From: Denitromonas iodatirespirans
Lineage (GTDB): Bacteria > Pseudomonadota > Gammaproteobacteria > Burkholderiales > Rhodocyclaceae
DNA length: 64,000 nt
Direction of reading: 5' to 3'
Assembly: GCF_018524365.1 (NCBI RefSeq)
Contig: NZ_JAEKFT010000017.1
Span: forward strand, 47,846 to 111,845
The notes beneath the pieces are model-generated. The model was not told the origin of the DNA and ran no database searches. It was given only the letters and a program-made list of their open reading frames with translations. This document shows positions 10,058 to 20,322 of the stretch, in pieces (the stretch's first letter is position 1; each line of letters starts with the position of its first letter). The position numbers and the translations under genes are program-made.

Positions 10058-11269
10058 CATGATTTGTCGATTTTCCCAATCGATCCGCAGCAGGATCGCC
10101 AGCGCCAGGCAGTTGGCGACGATGCCCGAGCCGCCGAAGCTCATCAGCGGGAGGGTCAGCCCCTTGGTGGGCAGCAGGCCCATGTTGACGCCCATGTTGA
10201 TGAAGGACTGCACGCCGATCCACAGGCCGATGCCCTGCGCCACCAGGCCGGCGAAGAAGCGTTCGAGGTCGATCGCCTGGCGGCCGATGGCGAAGGCGCG
10301 GTGCACCAGCATGGCGAACAGCACGATCACCACCAGTACGCCGACCAGGCCGAGCTCTTCGGCGATGATGGCGAGGATAAAGTCGGTGTGCGCCTCGGGC
10401 AGGTAGAACAGCTTCTCGACGCTGGCACCGAGGCCGACGCCGAACCATTCGCCGCGGCCGAAGGCGATCAGCGCATGCGAGAGCTGATAGCCCTTGCCGA
10501 AGGCGTCCTGGAACGGATCCATGAAGCCGAAGATGCGGTCGCGCCGGTAGGGCGACAGCCAGATCAGCAGCATGAAGCCGATCACCGCCACCACCGCCAG
10601 CAGGGCGAACACGCGTACATTGATGCCGCCGAGGAAGAGGATGCCGAAGGCGATCGCGGTGATCACCACGAAGGCGCCGAAGTCCGGCTCCTTGAGGAGC
10701 AGGAAGCCGACCAGCAGCACCACTCCGGCCATCGGCAGAAAGGCGCGCTTGAAGCTTTGCATGTGCGGCAGCTTGCGCACCGTGTAGTCGGCCGCATACA
10801 GCGCGGCGAACAGCTTCATGGCCTCGGAGGGCTGGAAGTTGAGCGGACCGAGCGGCAGCCAACGACTGGCGCCATTGACCTCGCGGCCGATGCCGGGCAT
10901 CACCACCAGCACCAGCAACACGATGCCCCCAAGAAAAAGGTGCGGCGCCATCTGCTGCCAGATGCGCATGGGCAGCTGGAAAGCCACCGCACCGATGATC
11001 GTGCCGACCAGCAGGAACACCGCATGACGCACCAGGTAGTAGGTACTCTGGTGGCCGGTGTAGGCCAGGCCTTCGGCAGTGGCGATGGAGGAGGAGTAAA
11101 CCATCACCAGCCCGATCATCAACAGGGCCACGGACGACCAGATCAGCATCGGGTCGAGTTCACGTGGCTGGGCGGCTGGCGCGCTGAGCCGATGCACGGC
11201 ACGCCGGGCCGCCGGGAGATCATTTCCGCGACGGGCGAAGAGATTCGCGAACGGGAGGCTGAGCTTCAT
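10040..11269 (-). CDS. ftsW: Lipid II polymerase / division protein FtsW
   Basis: SEDS-family septal glycan polymerase working with FtsI in the inner membrane. 409 residues. The cytoplasmic N-terminus (~40 residues) is followed by about ten membrane helices. [18 protein letters not shown] is in the conserved SEDS loop and [19 protein letters not shown] is the C-terminal signature. The start overlaps the murD stop by 4 bases (ATGA). The gene ends in MRGGGA, whose codons overlap the ribosome site of the next frame. Confidence 0.97.
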   Translation of the reverse strand: MKLSLPFANLFARRGNDLPAARRAVHRLSAPAAQPRELDPMLIWSSVALLMIGLVMVYSSSIATAEGLAYTGHQSTYYLVRHAVFLLVGTIIGAVAFQLPMRIWQQMAPHLFLGGIVLLVLVVMPGIGREVNGASRWLPLGPLNFQPSEAMKLFAALYAADYTVRKLPHMQSFKRAFLPMAGVVLLVGFLLLKEPDFGAFVVITAIAFGILFLGGINVRVFALLAVVAVIGFMLLIWLSPYRRDRIFGFMDPFQDAFGKGYQLSHALIAFGRGEWFGVGLGASVEKLFYLPEAHTDFILAIIAEELGLVGVLVVIVLFAMLVHRAFAIGRQAIDLERFFAGLVAQGIGLWIGVQSFINMGVNMGLLPTKGLTLPLMSFGGSGIVANCLALAILLRIDWENRQIMRGGGA

Positions 11270-12648
11270 GCGGCCTCCACACGCGGCAAGGCGCGTACCG
11301 CGGCGACGAAAACTTCGGCGCGGTGCGCGTAGTTGCGGAACATGTCGAAGCTGGCGCAGGCCGGCGACAGCAGCACCGCGTCGCCCGGCTGGGCCAGCGC
11401 GTCGGCACGCAGCACGGCGCGCGGCAGGTCGGTGGCGAATTCGATCGGCACGCCGGCGCCGTCGAGCGCGGCGGCAATCTGCGGCCCGTCGCGGCCGATC
11501 AGGATCACGGCCCGGGCATGGCGCGCCACCGGCTCGCGCAGCGGCGTGAAGTCCTGCCCCTTGCCGTCACCGCCGGCGATCAGCAGCACCGAACGCTGCA
11601 GGCCACTCAAGGCGGCGATTGTAGCGCCCACGTTGGTGCCCTTGGAATCGTCATAATAGGTGACGCCATCGTCGCGCTCGGCAATGCGCTCGACCCGGTG
11701 CGCCAGGCCGCGGAAACGGCGCAGGCCGTCGAGCAGGCGTTCCGTGGGCAGGCCGACCGCTTCGCACAGGGCCATGGCCGCCAGCGCATTGGCGGCGTTG
11801 TGCAAGCCGGCCAGCGGCAGGGCATCGACGGCGATCAGCGGCTCGTCGCCGCGCATCAGCTGACCATCGCGCAGACCGTAGTCGGAGACGCGATGCGGGG
11901 CGTCCAGGCCGAAAGTGCAGCCGGCCGCATCGGCGACCATGGCGGCCACCCGGGCGTCGTCGCGATTGGCGACGGCCACCCGGGCGCCGGCGAAGATACG
12001 CGCCTTGGTGGCGGCATAGTCGGCCAGCGAATCGTAGCGGTCGAGATGGTCGTCGCTGATATTGAGCACCACCGCCGCATCGGCGCGCAGCTCGGTGACG
12101 GTTTCGAGCTGGAAGCTCGACAGTTCGAGCACCCAGCAGTCGGGCAAGGGCCGGCCGGCGCTCACGCGATCGAGCAGCACCGCCAGCGTGGCCGGGCTGA
12201 TGTTGCCGGCCTCCACCGCATCCAGGCCGGCGGCGCGGCACAGCGCGGCGGTCAGCGCGGTGGTGGTGGTCTTGCCATTGGTACCGGTGATGGCAATCAG
12301 CCGGCAACGCGCACGCGCGCCGAGCGATTCGAGCGCATCGACGAAGACCTGGATCTCGCCGGTGACCGGAATGCCGCGCGCACGCGCGCCTTCGATGATC
12401 GGCAAGCGCGGATCGAGCCCGGGGCTGATGGCCAGCACATCGACGCCATCGAGCAGGCTCAGCGCGAACGCGCCAGTGCTCAGTGTGACCTCGGGCAGCG
12501 CGGCATGCAGCGCCTCGGCACCGGGCGGATGGGCCCGGCTGTCGGCCACGCGCACCGATGCCCCCTCGTGCGCCAACCAGCGCGCGAGGGCTAGGCCGGA
12601 TTCCCCCAGCCCGAGCACCAATACGTGTTTGCCTTGCCACATGCCCAT
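11266..12648 (-). CDS. murD: UDP-N-acetylmuramoyl-L-alanine--D-glutamate ligase MurD
   Basis: Adds D-Glu to UDP-MurNAc-L-Ala in the cytoplasm. The start [18 protein letters not shown] at 12648 has GAGGA 6 bases upstream and gives 460 residues. The much longer open frame upstream is out of frame with mraY and is not coding. [12 protein letters not shown] is the P-loop, [10 protein letters not shown] and [10 protein letters not shown] are Mur ligase motifs, and [13 protein letters not shown] is the C-terminal domain motif. It lies 8 bases after mraY and overlaps ftsW by 4. Confidence 0.97.
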   Translation of the reverse strand: MGMWQGKHVLVLGLGESGLALARWLAHEGASVRVADSRAHPPGAEALHAALPEVTLSTGAFALSLLDGVDVLAISPGLDPRLPIIEGARARGIPVTGEIQVFVDALESLGARARCRLIAITGTNGKTTTTALTAALCRAAGLDAVEAGNISPATLAVLLDRVSAGRPLPDCWVLELSSFQLETVTELRADAAVVLNISDDHLDRYDSLADYAATKARIFAGARVAVANRDDARVAAMVADAAGCTFGLDAPHRVSDYGLRDGQLMRGDEPLIAVDALPLAGLHNAANALAAMALCEAVGLPTERLLDGLRRFRGLAHRVERIAERDDGVTYYDDSKGTNVGATIAALSGLQRSVLLIAGGDGKGQDFTPLREPVARHARAVILIGRDGPQIAAALDGAGVPIEFATDLPRAVLRADALAQPGDAVLLSPACASFDMFRNYAHRAEVFVAAVRALPRVEAA

Positions 12649-12656
12649 GTCTTTCC

Positions 12657-13745
12657 TCAGCGCAGCTTCAGCGTCGACAGCCCGAACAGCACCAGCATGA
12701 TGGTGATGATCCAGAAGCGGACCACCACCTGCGTTTCCTTCCAGCCACCCAGTTCGTAGTGGTGATGCAGCGGCGCCATGCGGAAGATGCGCTTGCCGCC
12801 GGTCGCCTTGAAGTAGATGACCTGCAACATCACCGACAGGGTTTCGGCGACGAACAGGCCGCCCATGATGAAAAGCACGATTTCCTGGCGCACCACGACG
12901 GCCACGGTGCCCAGCGCCGCGCCGAGCGCCAGCGCGCCGACATCGCCCATGAACACTTCGGCCGGGTAGGCGTTGAACCACAGGAAGCCCAGCCCCGCCC
13001 CGGCGATGGCACCGCAGAACACCGCCAGCTCGCCGGCACCGGCGATGTAGGGCACGCCCAGGTATTTGGAGAAGCCGGCATGGCCCGCCACGTAGGCGAA
13101 GATGGCCAGCGCGCCGGCCACCATCACGGTCGGCATGATCGCCAGACCGTCGAGACCGTCGGTCAGGTTCACCGCATGGCTGGTGCCGGTGATCACGAAG
13201 TAGGACAGCAGCACGAAGCCGCCGAAGCCCAGCGGATAGGCCACGTCCTTGAAGAAGGGCACGATCAGCGTGGTCTGCGCCGGGTCGCTGGCCGTGAGGC
13301 CGAGGAGCAGCGCGCCGGCCAGGGCGATCACCGAGGTCCACAAGTACTTCCAGCGACTGGCCAGCCCTTTCGGATCGCGATGCACCACCTTGCGCCAGTC
13401 ATCGACCCAGCCCACGGCGCCGAAGCCCAGCGTGACAAGCAGCGTCACCCACACATAGAGGTTGCGCAGATCGCCCCACAGCAAGGTGGTGATGCCGATG
13501 GCGATGAGGATCAGCGCACCGCCCATGGTCGGCGTGCCGGCCTTGGTCAGGTGCGACTTGGGGCCGTCGTCGCGCACCGCCTGGCCGATCTTCTTGGCGG
13601 CCAGCCAGCGGATCACCGCCGGGCCGAAGATGAAGGAGATCGCCAGCGCGGTCAGTGCCGCCAGCACCGTGCGCAGCGTGATATAGCCGAACACGTTGAA
13701 GGTGCGCACGTCCTGACCGAGCCACAGGGCAAACTCAAGCAGCAT
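12657..13745 (-). CDS. mraY: Phospho-MurNAc-pentapeptide-transferase MraY
   Basis: Polytopic membrane enzyme that transfers phospho-MurNAc-pentapeptide to undecaprenyl phosphate, giving lipid I. 362 residues and about ten membrane helices. [41 protein letters not shown] and [16 protein letters not shown] are the family signatures with the catalytic Asp residues and the conserved His loop. The start overlaps murF by 11 bases. Confidence 0.98.
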   Translation of the reverse strand: MLLEFALWLGQDVRTFNVFGYITLRTVLAALTALAISFIFGPAVIRWLAAKKIGQAVRDDGPKSHLTKAGTPTMGGALILIAIGITTLLWGDLRNLYVWVTLLVTLGFGAVGWVDDWRKVVHRDPKGLASRWKYLWTSVIALAGALLLGLTASDPAQTTLIVPFFKDVAYPLGFGGFVLLSYFVITGTSHAVNLTDGLDGLAIMPTVMVAGALAIFAYVAGHAGFSKYLGVPYIAGAGELAVFCGAIAGAGLGFLWFNAYPAEVFMGDVGALALGAALGTVAVVVRQEIVLFIMGGLFVAETLSVMLQVIYFKATGGKRIFRMAPLHHHYELGGWKETQVVVRFWIITIMLVLFGLSTLKLR

Positions 13746-15141
13746 GGCCGTCCTCCGAGCCGTTCGAATCGGCGGTCACCGCGTTGGCCACCCGCTCCAT
13801 GCGCATGAAGCGCGATCCTTTCACCAGCACCACGGTGTCCTCGTCCATCAGTTTTTTCAGCGTCTCGATCAGGTCCTCGATGCGCTCGAAGTGTTCGCCG
13901 CCAGCGCCGAAGTTGCGCGCCGCCACCACGCTGGCCTGCCCCAGCGCCAGCAGATGGTCGATGCCCTGGCTCTTGGCATAGCCGCCGACCTCGTCATGCA
14001 TCTGCGCACTGGCCTCGCCCAGTTCGCCCATGTCGCCGAGCACCATCACCTTGCGCCCCGGCGTAGCGGCCAACACGTCGATGGCGACACGCGCCGAATC
14101 GGGGTTGGCGTTGTAGGTGTCGTCGAGCACCGTGGCGCCGTTGAGGCCGGCGCGCTGGGTCAGGCGCCCACGCGTGCCGCGGTAGCTGGATAGCCCGGCG
14201 GCGACGTCATCGAGCGTCATGCCGGCGGCCAGACAGGCAGCCGCGGCGGCGCAGGCGTTGCGCGCGTTGTGCAGCCCCGGCACCTGCAGCGGGAAGCAGG
14301 TGGTCGCGCCGTCATGGTGCAGGCACATGCGCACGCCCAGCCCATGCAGTTCGCAGTCGGCGCGCACCTCTGCGGTGGGGCCGAGGCCGAAGCTCAGCCT
14401 CTGGCGATCGCGGTTGATCCCTTGCCAATACGGGGCGAAGGCGTCGTCGGCATTGATCACGGCGACGCCGCCGTCGATCAGCCCGCCGTAGATGGCCCCT
14501 TTCTCGCGCGCCACGGCATCCAGATCGCCCAGGCCGGCCAGATGGGCGCGCAAGGCGTTGCTGATGACCGCCACGGTCGGCGCCGCCAGCGAGGACAGAT
14601 AGCCGATTTCACCGGGATGGTTCATGCCCATCTCGATTATCGCGACACAGTGCTCGGGGCGCAGGCGCAGCAAGGTCAGCGGCATGCCGATGTCGTTGTT
14701 GAAATTGCCCGCCGTGGCCAGCACCGAGGCGTCGGGCAACAAGCCCTTGCGCGCGACCATGGCACCGGCGATCGCCGCGCACATTTCCTTGACGGTGGTC
14801 TTGCCGTTGCTGCCGGTCACGCCGATCACCGGGATGTCGAAGCGGCGACGCCACCAGGCGGCCAGCGCACCCAGGCCCTGCCGGGTGTCGTTAACCACCA
14901 GCCAGGGCAGATCGCCACCGTCGGGATGGGCGTCGGCATAGGCCCGATCCACCATCGCCGCCGCGGCGCCGGCCTGGCGGGCGGCGTCCAGATAGTCATG
15001 CCCGTCGAAGCGCTCGCCGCGCAGGGCGACGAAGAGGCACCCCGGCACGAGCGTGCGCGAGTCGCTCAGGACCGCGTCAATGCTTGCCTGGCCGGTCGCG
15101 TGCGCGCCGAGGGCCTGGGCGATGGTCTGCAAATCGATCAT
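13735..15141 (-). CDS. murF: UDP-MurNAc-tripeptide--D-Ala-D-Ala ligase MurF
   Basis: Adds the D-Ala-D-Ala made by Ddl to complete the pentapeptide. The start [12 protein letters not shown] at 15141 overlaps the murE stop (ATGA) and gives 468 residues. [22 protein letters not shown] is split by the MurE/F N-terminal fold, [13 protein letters not shown] is the P-loop, [11 protein letters not shown] is the C-terminal domain motif and [14 protein letters not shown] the conserved end. A longer upstream frame is not supported. Confidence 0.97.
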   Translation of the reverse strand: MIDLQTIAQALGAHATGQASIDAVLSDSRTLVPGCLFVALRGERFDGHDYLDAARQAGAAAAMVDRAYADAHPDGGDLPWLVVNDTRQGLGALAAWWRRRFDIPVIGVTGSNGKTTVKEMCAAIAGAMVARKGLLPDASVLATAGNFNNDIGMPLTLLRLRPEHCVAIIEMGMNHPGEIGYLSSLAAPTVAVISNALRAHLAGLGDLDAVAREKGAIYGGLIDGGVAVINADDAFAPYWQGINRDRQRLSFGLGPTAEVRADCELHGLGVRMCLHHDGATTCFPLQVPGLHNARNACAAAAACLAAGMTLDDVAAGLSSYRGTRGRLTQRAGLNGATVLDDTYNANPDSARVAIDVLAATPGRKVMVLGDMGELGEASAQMHDEVGGYAKSQGIDHLLALGQASVVAARNFGAGGEHFERIEDLIETLKKLMDEDTVVLVKGSRFMRMERVANAVTADSNGSEDGHAA

Positions 15142-16643
15142 GTGCGCGCTCCATGGCTGGCTGCCCACTGCGCCAGCGCAGCCCGGGCATGCGCTTCATC
15201 CGAAAAGGGATGGCGCACGCCCTGAATTTCCTGATACGGCTCGTGGCCCTTGCCCGCGATGACCACCACATCGTCGGCACCGGCGCTGACCACCGCCTCG
15301 GCAATCGCCCGCACCCGGTCGGTAACGCGATGCGCCGTCGCGCTCTGCGCCACCGCGATCTGGTCGAGAATCTGCTCGGGATCTTCGCTGCGCGGGTTGT
15401 CGCTGGTGACCCACACCACATCGGCCAGATCGGTGGCGACACGCCCCATCAGCGGGCGCTTGCCGGTGTCGCGATCACCGCCACAACCAAACACGCAGAC
15501 GAGGCGACCACCCCGCGCTGCAGCGCTTTGCCGCGCGGCGACCAGCACCTTTTCCAGGGCATCCGGGGTATGGGCGTAGTCGACCAGCACCAGCGGCTCG
15601 CCGACCCCGCCGAGCATCTGCATGCGCCCTGGCGGCGGGCGCAGGCGCAGGCAGGCCTGCACCGCTTCGTCGAGGCGGGCACCATGAGCGAGCAAGGCGC
15701 CGATCACGGCCAGGATGTTGGAGACGTTGAAATCGGCCACCAGCGGCACGCTGACCGGCACGCACTCGCCTTGCCAACGGGCGTCGAAGCGGATGCCGGC
15801 CGCCGTGGCGCGCACCTGCTCGGCCAACAGCACACGCCCCTCCGGCCCCTGGGCCGCGTTCTGCGCCACCAGGGTGTAGCCGATGACCGATGCGCCTTTG
15901 GCCACTTGGCGCCGCATCAGTTCCACGCCGAACGGATCGTCGAGGTTGATCACCGCGTGGTCGATCTCCATGCGGAACAAATCGGCCTTGGCCTCGGCAT
16001 AGGACTGCATGTCACCGTGGTAGTCGAGATGATCACGCGTGAGGTTGGTGAAGATCGCCACATCGAAACGCACCCCGGCCACGCGCCCCTGGTGCAAGCC
16101 GATGGAGGACACCTCCATGGCCACCGCGCGAGCACCTTCGCCCCGCAGCCAGGCCAGGGTGCGATGGACCGCCACCGCCTCGGGCGTGGTGTGCAGGCCT
16201 TCGGCCAGTTTGTCGGGGAAGCCACTGCCGAGCGTGCCGATCACGCCGCAACGCGTGCCGTGCAGCGTCAGCGCGCGCGCCAGCCACTGGCTGACGGTGG
16301 TCTTGCCGTTGGTGCCGGTCACGCCGGCCACCCACAACTGCGCCGAGGGCGAGCCATACACCGCATCGGCCAGGTAGCCGGCCAACGCGCGCAGCCCGGT
16401 CGCCGGCAGCATCGGCACGGCGACGGCCGGCGGGGTGAAATCGTCCGCGGCTTCGTAGATCACCGCCGCGGCACCGTCGGCGACGGCCTGAGCGATATAG
16501 TTGCGCCCGTCGGCCTTCAGGCCCGGATGCGCGAGGAACACATCGCCCGGCGCCACGGCGCGCGAGTCGGCACTCACCCCGGTGACGGCCACGCCGGCCG
16601 CCTTCAGGGCATCGAGGAGTTGGAGGGCGTCTTTGCGGCTCAC
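15138..16643 (-). CDS. murE: UDP-MurNAc-L-Ala-D-Glu--meso-DAP ligase MurE
   Basis: Adds meso-diaminopimelate to the stem peptide. The start is GTG at 16643, overlapping the ftsI TGA (GTGA). The in-frame ATG two bases earlier would read directly into TGA in its own frame. 501 residues. [13 protein letters not shown] is the P-loop, NLTRDHLDYHGD a Mur ligase motif, and SDNPRSEDP carries the DNPR signature that marks meso-DAP rather than lysine as substrate. The upstream open frame belongs to the ftsI region. Confidence 0.97.
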   Translation of the reverse strand: MSRKDALQLLDALKAAGVAVTGVSADSRAVAPGDVFLAHPGLKADGRNYIAQAVADGAAAVIYEAADDFTPPAVAVPMLPATGLRALAGYLADAVYGSPSAQLWVAGVTGTNGKTTVSQWLARALTLHGTRCGVIGTLGSGFPDKLAEGLHTTPEAVAVHRTLAWLRGEGARAVAMEVSSIGLHQGRVAGVRFDVAIFTNLTRDHLDYHGDMQSYAEAKADLFRMEIDHAVINLDDPFGVELMRRQVAKGASVIGYTLVAQNAAQGPEGRVLLAEQVRATAAGIRFDARWQGECVPVSVPLVADFNVSNILAVIGALLAHGARLDEAVQACLRLRPPPGRMQMLGGVGEPLVLVDYAHTPDALEKVLVAARQSAAARGGRLVCVFGCGGDRDTGKRPLMGRVATDLADVVWVTSDNPRSEDPEQILDQIAVAQSATAHRVTDRVRAIAEAVVSAGADDVVVIAGKGHEPYQEIQGVRHPFSDEAHARAALAQWAASHGART

Positions 16644-18391
16644 ATGCGCCCCCGTGCGGCGGTCGGCTCTTCCTTGCCGCGCGCCACTTGCATCGGCGTC
16701 ACCGGCGCATCGGGCGGAATCGACAGTGCGCGCAGCGCACCGCCCATCACGCGGGCAAACACCGGCCCAGCCACCTGACCGCCGTAGTACTGCTTGCCGC
16801 TCGGCTCGTCGATCATCACCGCCACCACCAGGCGCGGATCGCTCACCGGCGCCAGGCCGACGAAGGAGGCAATGTATTTGCTGGTGTAGTTGGCGCCTTC
16901 GAGCTTGTGCGAGGTACCGGTCTTGCCGGCCACCCGGTAACCCGGCACCTGGCCATGCACCGCCGTGCCGCCAGCCTGCGTCACCATTTCCATCATGGCC
17001 CGCGTCTCGCGCACGGTCTGCGCCGAGAACACGCGACGGCCGGCCGGCGGCGGCGCATCGGCGCGGGTCAGCGTGACCGGGATCATCTCGCCATCGCGGG
17101 CAAACACCAGATAGGAGCGCGCCACTTGCATCAGGCTGGCCGACAGACCGTAGCCATAGGCCATGGTCGCCTGCTCGATCGGCCGCCATTGATTGGCGGC
17201 ACGCAAGCGCCCCGACGCCTCGCCAGGAAAACCGAGACCGACTGCCGAACCGAAGCCCATCTCGTCATAGACCCGCCACATCTGCTGCGGCTCGAAGCTC
17301 ATGGCCATGCGCACCGCGCCGATGTTCGACGACTTCTGGATCACCTCGGCCACGGTCAGGCGACCGTGCGGCTTGGTATCGGAAATCGTCGCATTGGCCA
17401 GCGCCATGCGGCCGTTGCCGGTATCGATGACGGTGTCGAAGCGGAACTTGCCGCTCTCGAGCGCCATCGCGGCAATGATCGGCTTGACGACCGAGCCCGG
17501 CTCGAAGGTGTCGGTCAGCGCACGGTTGCGCAGCTGGGCGCCACTGAGCGACTCACGATTATTGGGGTTGTAGGACGGCGCATTGACCATGGCCAGCACT
17601 TCGCCGCTGCGCGCATCGAGCACCACCACACCGCCGGCCTTGGCGCGGTAGGTGTCCATGGCCGACTGCAGCGCCGCATAGGCGAGGTACTGGATCTTGG
17701 CGTCCACCGACAGGGCGATATCCTGCCCTTCCTGCGGGGTGCGGATCGACTCCACATCTTCGACGATGCGACCGCGGCGATCCTTGATCACCCGGCGCGA
17801 CCCCGGCTTGCCGGTCAGCTGGCGGTCGAAGGCCAGCTCCACGCCCTCCTGGCCGTGATCGTCCACCCCGGTGAAGCCGAGCAGATGCGACATCACTTCG
17901 GCACCGGGGTAGTAGCGGCGGTATTCGCGCTGCTCGTGGATGCCGGCCAGTTTCATCTCGGCCACACGCTCGGCCACCTCGGGCGGCACCTGGCGCTTCA
18001 GATAGACGAAGTCCCCGTCCTTGCCCAGACGATGGCTCAGGTCGCGTGCATCCATGTCGAGCAGACCGGCCAGCTTGCGCACCTCGGCCGGCGTCAGCTT
18101 GGCATCGCCCGGAATCGCCCAGATCGACTTCACCGGCGTGCTCGCCGCCAGCACCGTACCGTGGCGATCGGTGATCTTGCCGCGGGTGGCCGGGATCTCG
18201 ATCACCCGCGCGTAGCGCGACTCGCCCTTGGCCTGCAGGAATTCGTCATTGACCCCCTGCAGATAGGCGGCCCGCGCCACCAATGCAAAGGAGCCGCACA
18301 GCAGGGCCAGCAAAACGACACGGGGCCGCCAGACCGGCAGCCCTTTCGCAAGAAGCGGATTGTGATTGAAGGTGACGCTTCGCTTGCTCAT
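16640..18391 (-). CDS. ftsI: Septal transpeptidase FtsI (PBP3)
   Basis: Class B penicillin-binding protein that cross-links septal peptidoglycan. 583 residues from ATG 18391, which overlaps the ftsL stop (ATGA). One membrane anchor at ~24-44, then the PBP dimerisation domain (IPATRGKITDRHG). In the transpeptidase domain the catalytic Ser300 and Lys303 are in GSVVKP, SSN is at 354-356, and GKTGTSHK is the third motif. Together with FtsW it forms the septal synthase. Confidence 0.98.
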   Translation of the reverse strand: MSKRSVTFNHNPLLAKGLPVWRPRVVLLALLCGSFALVARAAYLQGVNDEFLQAKGESRYARVIEIPATRGKITDRHGTVLAASTPVKSIWAIPGDAKLTPAEVRKLAGLLDMDARDLSHRLGKDGDFVYLKRQVPPEVAERVAEMKLAGIHEQREYRRYYPGAEVMSHLLGFTGVDDHGQEGVELAFDRQLTGKPGSRRVIKDRRGRIVEDVESIRTPQEGQDIALSVDAKIQYLAYAALQSAMDTYRAKAGGVVVLDARSGEVLAMVNAPSYNPNNRESLSGAQLRNRALTDTFEPGSVVKPIIAAMALESGKFRFDTVIDTGNGRMALANATISDTKPHGRLTVAEVIQKSSNIGAVRMAMSFEPQQMWRVYDEMGFGSAVGLGFPGEASGRLRAANQWRPIEQATMAYGYGLSASLMQVARSYLVFARDGEMIPVTLTRADAPPPAGRRVFSAQTVRETRAMMEMVTQAGGTAVHGQVPGYRVAGKTGTSHKLEGANYTSKYIASFVGLAPVSDPRLVVAVMIDEPSGKQYYGGQVAGPVFARVMGGALRALSIPPDAPVTPMQVARGKEEPTAARGRM

Positions 18392-18654
18392 GGCGACCCC
18401 TCGACAATCAGGATCCGGTCGGCACCCGGTGGTTGCATCCGCAAGCGCTCTCGGGCGATCTTTTCGATGCGCACATGCGCCGCCCAGGTGCTTTGTTCCA
18501 GTTGCAACTGCCCCCACTCCACTTCCAGCTGGCGCATGCGCGCCTGATCGCGCTCCAGGTCGGTATGCAGCTTGCGCGCCTGATGCTGCGCGGCCACCAC
18601 GCCCAGGGCGCTGGCCACCACCACGATCACCAACAGGGCATCAACCCGCAGCAT
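18388..18654 (-). CDS. ftsL: Cell division protein FtsL
   Basis: Small bitopic division protein that joins FtsB and FtsQ. The start [13 protein letters not shown] at 18654 has GGAGG 6 bases upstream, inside the rsmH end, and gives 88 residues. An in-frame Met at 18681 is possible but less likely. One membrane helix (about 4-23) is followed by a periplasmic coiled coil rich in Leu, Gln and Glu ([12 protein letters not shown]) and the conserved [11 protein letters not shown]. It overlaps rsmH by 14 bases and ftsI by 4. Confidence 0.95.
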   Translation of the reverse strand: MLRVDALLVIVVVASALGVVAAQHQARKLHTDLERDQARMRQLEVEWGQLQLEQSTWAAHVRIEKIARERLRMQPPGADRILIVEGSP

Positions 18655-19588
18655 GGCCAGCCTCCGTCCGTTCGGCGACACGCATCACGGCGCTGCGCGC
18701 GCGCGGGTTGGCGCGCACTTCCGCCTCGCCGGCCTTCACCGCCTTGCCCACCAGGCGCAGCTTCGGCGCCGGGCGGTCGGCCTCGCGCACCGGCAGACCG
18801 CGCGGCAGGCGCGGCGGCACCGAGGCGTCGCGCATGAAGCGCTTGACGATGCGATCTTCGAGCGAGTGGAAGCTGATCACCACCAGCCGCCCACCGGTCG
18901 TCAGCCGATCGACGCATTGCGGCAGGACTAGCGACAGCTCCTCAAGCTCCGCGTTGATGAAAATCCGAAGAGCCTGGAAGGTGCGCGTCGCTGGATGTTG
19001 CCCCGGCTCGCGCGTGCGGACCGCTTTTTCCACGAGTGCGGCAAGTTGTCCAGTGGTTGCAACAGCCCCCCCTGCCCGAGCAGCAACAATCGCCTTTGCA
19101 ATCGCATGAGCAAACCGTTCTTCCCCATAGTCCTTCACCACCTCGGTAATTTCGCCGACCTCCGCCCGGGCCAGCCACTGGGCCACGGTTTCACCGCGGC
19201 TCGTATCCATGCGCATGTCCAGAGGCGCATCGAAGCGGAAACTCATGCCACGCTCGGCTTCGTCGAGTTGCGGCGACGACACGCCCAGATCCAGCAACAC
19301 CCCATCGACCCGACCGACGCCTGCCGCATCGAGCGACTGCGCCATCTCGCTGAACGGCGCATGAATCAACAGGAAACGGGAGTCGTCGATCGCCGCACCG
19401 GCCGCGATCGCCTTCGGATCACGATCGAAGGCCACCAGCCGCCCGCCTGACCCCAAACGCTCGAGCACGGCGCGGCTGTGCCCACCCCGGCCGAAAGTGC
19501 CGTCGACATAGCAACCGTCGGGACGGACATTCAGGGCATCGATCGCTTCGGAGAGGAGGACGCTGACATGGTGGGCAGCGTTGCTCAT
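18641..19588 (-). CDS. rsmH: 16S rRNA (cytosine-1402-N4) methyltransferase RsmH (MraW)
   Basis: SAM-dependent enzyme that methylates C1402 in the 16S rRNA P site. The start [15 protein letters not shown] overlaps the mraZ stop (ATGA) and gives 315 residues. [16 protein letters not shown] is SAM motif [21 protein letters not shown] is the family signature and [18 protein letters not shown] is near the C-terminus. A stretch around 18930-19150 uses AT-richer codons than its neighbours while the protein stays normal. Confidence 0.97.
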   Translation of the reverse strand: MSNAAHHVSVLLSEAIDALNVRPDGCYVDGTFGRGGHSRAVLERLGSGGRLVAFDRDPKAIAAGAAIDDSRFLLIHAPFSEMAQSLDAAGVGRVDGVLLDLGVSSPQLDEAERGMSFRFDAPLDMRMDTSRGETVAQWLARAEVGEITEVVKDYGEERFAHAIAKAIVAARAGGAVATTGQLAALVEKAVRTREPGQHPATRTFQALRIFINAELEELSLVLPQCVDRLTTGGRLVVISFHSLEDRIVKRFMRDASVPPRLPRGLPVREADRPAPKLRLVGKAVKAGEAEVRANPRARSAVMRVAERTEAGHAAG

Positions 19589-20025
19589 AGCGCCAGATCT
19601 TCCAGGCCCGGCGGCAGCAGATCGGTGCCCATGCCGAACATGAGCTCCTGTTGCTTCTGCCAGCCGGCATCGGACCACAGCTCGAAGTGCGAGCCCTGCC
19701 CGACCAGCCACACCGATTTCTCCAGCTCGCCGAACTGCCGCAGCTCTGGCGCCACCAGCACGCGACCCGCCGCGTCCAGCCGCTCTTCACGCGCGAAACC
19801 GACCAGCAGACGCTTGAGCATGGCCGAACGCGGCTCCAGGCTGGAGCCGGCGAGCACCTTGTCGCGAATCGGCTGCCATGCATCGACCGGATAGATCAGC
19901 AAGCAGCGATGGGGGTGTGCCGTCAGCACCAGTTCGCCGGCCGCCGTCAGCGCGTCACGATGCCGCGCAGGGATCGCCAGGCGACCCTTCGCATCGAGAC
20001 TGAGCGCTGCTGCGCCTTGGAACAT
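19585..20025 (-). CDS. mraZ: Transcriptional regulator / division protein MraZ
   Basis: AbrB-fold DNA-binding protein that binds its own promoter and tunes the dcw cluster. 146 residues from ATG 20025, preceded by AGGGGGG. It has the two SpoVT-AbrB repeats of the family: [17 protein letters not shown] in the first and [17 protein letters not shown] in the second. It is the first gene of the cluster, and four boxes matching its expected operator lie in the promoter just upstream. Confidence 0.97.
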   Translation of the reverse strand: MFQGAAALSLDAKGRLAIPARHRDALTAAGELVLTAHPHRCLLIYPVDAWQPIRDKVLAGSSLEPRSAMLKRLLVGFAREERLDAAGRVLVAPELRQFGELEKSVWLVGQGSHFELWSDAGWQKQQELMFGMGTDLLPPGLEDLAL

Positions 20026-20060
20026 CACACCCCCCTGGGACGGTTCGGAAGAGAGGATTT

Positions 20061-20095
20061 GTGCACTCTCTCCCACAATTGTGCACTTGAACCCA
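20061..20095 (-). promoter_or_regulatory. MraZ-type operator: four boxes at 10-bp spacing
   Basis: On the minus strand the order is TGGGT, TGCAC, TGGGA, TGCAC, each followed by 5 spacer bases (plus-strand box positions 20091-20095, 20081-20085, 20071-20075, 20061-20065). MraZ is known to bind TGGGN repeats spaced by 5 bases. The alternation of TGGG and TGCA boxes is what I see here. The first box abuts the -10. Confidence 0.8.
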
Positions 20096-20123
20096 CTCTA
20101 GTGCAAAGGACAAGGGGGGTCAA
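20095..20123 (-). promoter_or_regulatory. dcw cluster promoter Pmra
   Basis: TTGACC (plus 20118-20123), a 17-base spacer, then TAGAGT (20095-20100) on the minus strand, about 70 bases before mraZ. The first MraZ box touches the -10, so binding should block RNA polymerase. Confidence 0.7.
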
Positions 20124-20322
20124 GCGCACAAATCGGGGGTTTTGTTAATGGACACAACCACTTACCGAGCACGCGGCAAAACGTGCTCAACAGCGTTTTT
20201 CCAGATAAATCAATGACAACGGGAATGAAATCGAGATTTCACGCGAGAGCCGGCGCCACCGCGGCCCGATGGTGGGGCGGTGTGGGAGAAATCACACGGG
20301 ATCGCTCTTCGAGTGGCGGGAA

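Noticed and set aside
12649..13341. N-terminal extension of murD by ~230 codons as a fusion protein
   Set aside because: The extension is an out-of-frame reading of mraY. murD has its own Shine-Dalgarno and a conserved start at 12648.
16644..17189. N-terminal extension of murE
   Set aside because: It is an alternate frame of ftsI. The GTG at 16643 overlaps the ftsI stop and matches the MurE N-terminus.
20210..20320. Terminator of rnpB
   Set aside because: A cgcc-cacc / ggtggcg stem can be drawn here, but there is no T run, so I do not claim it.
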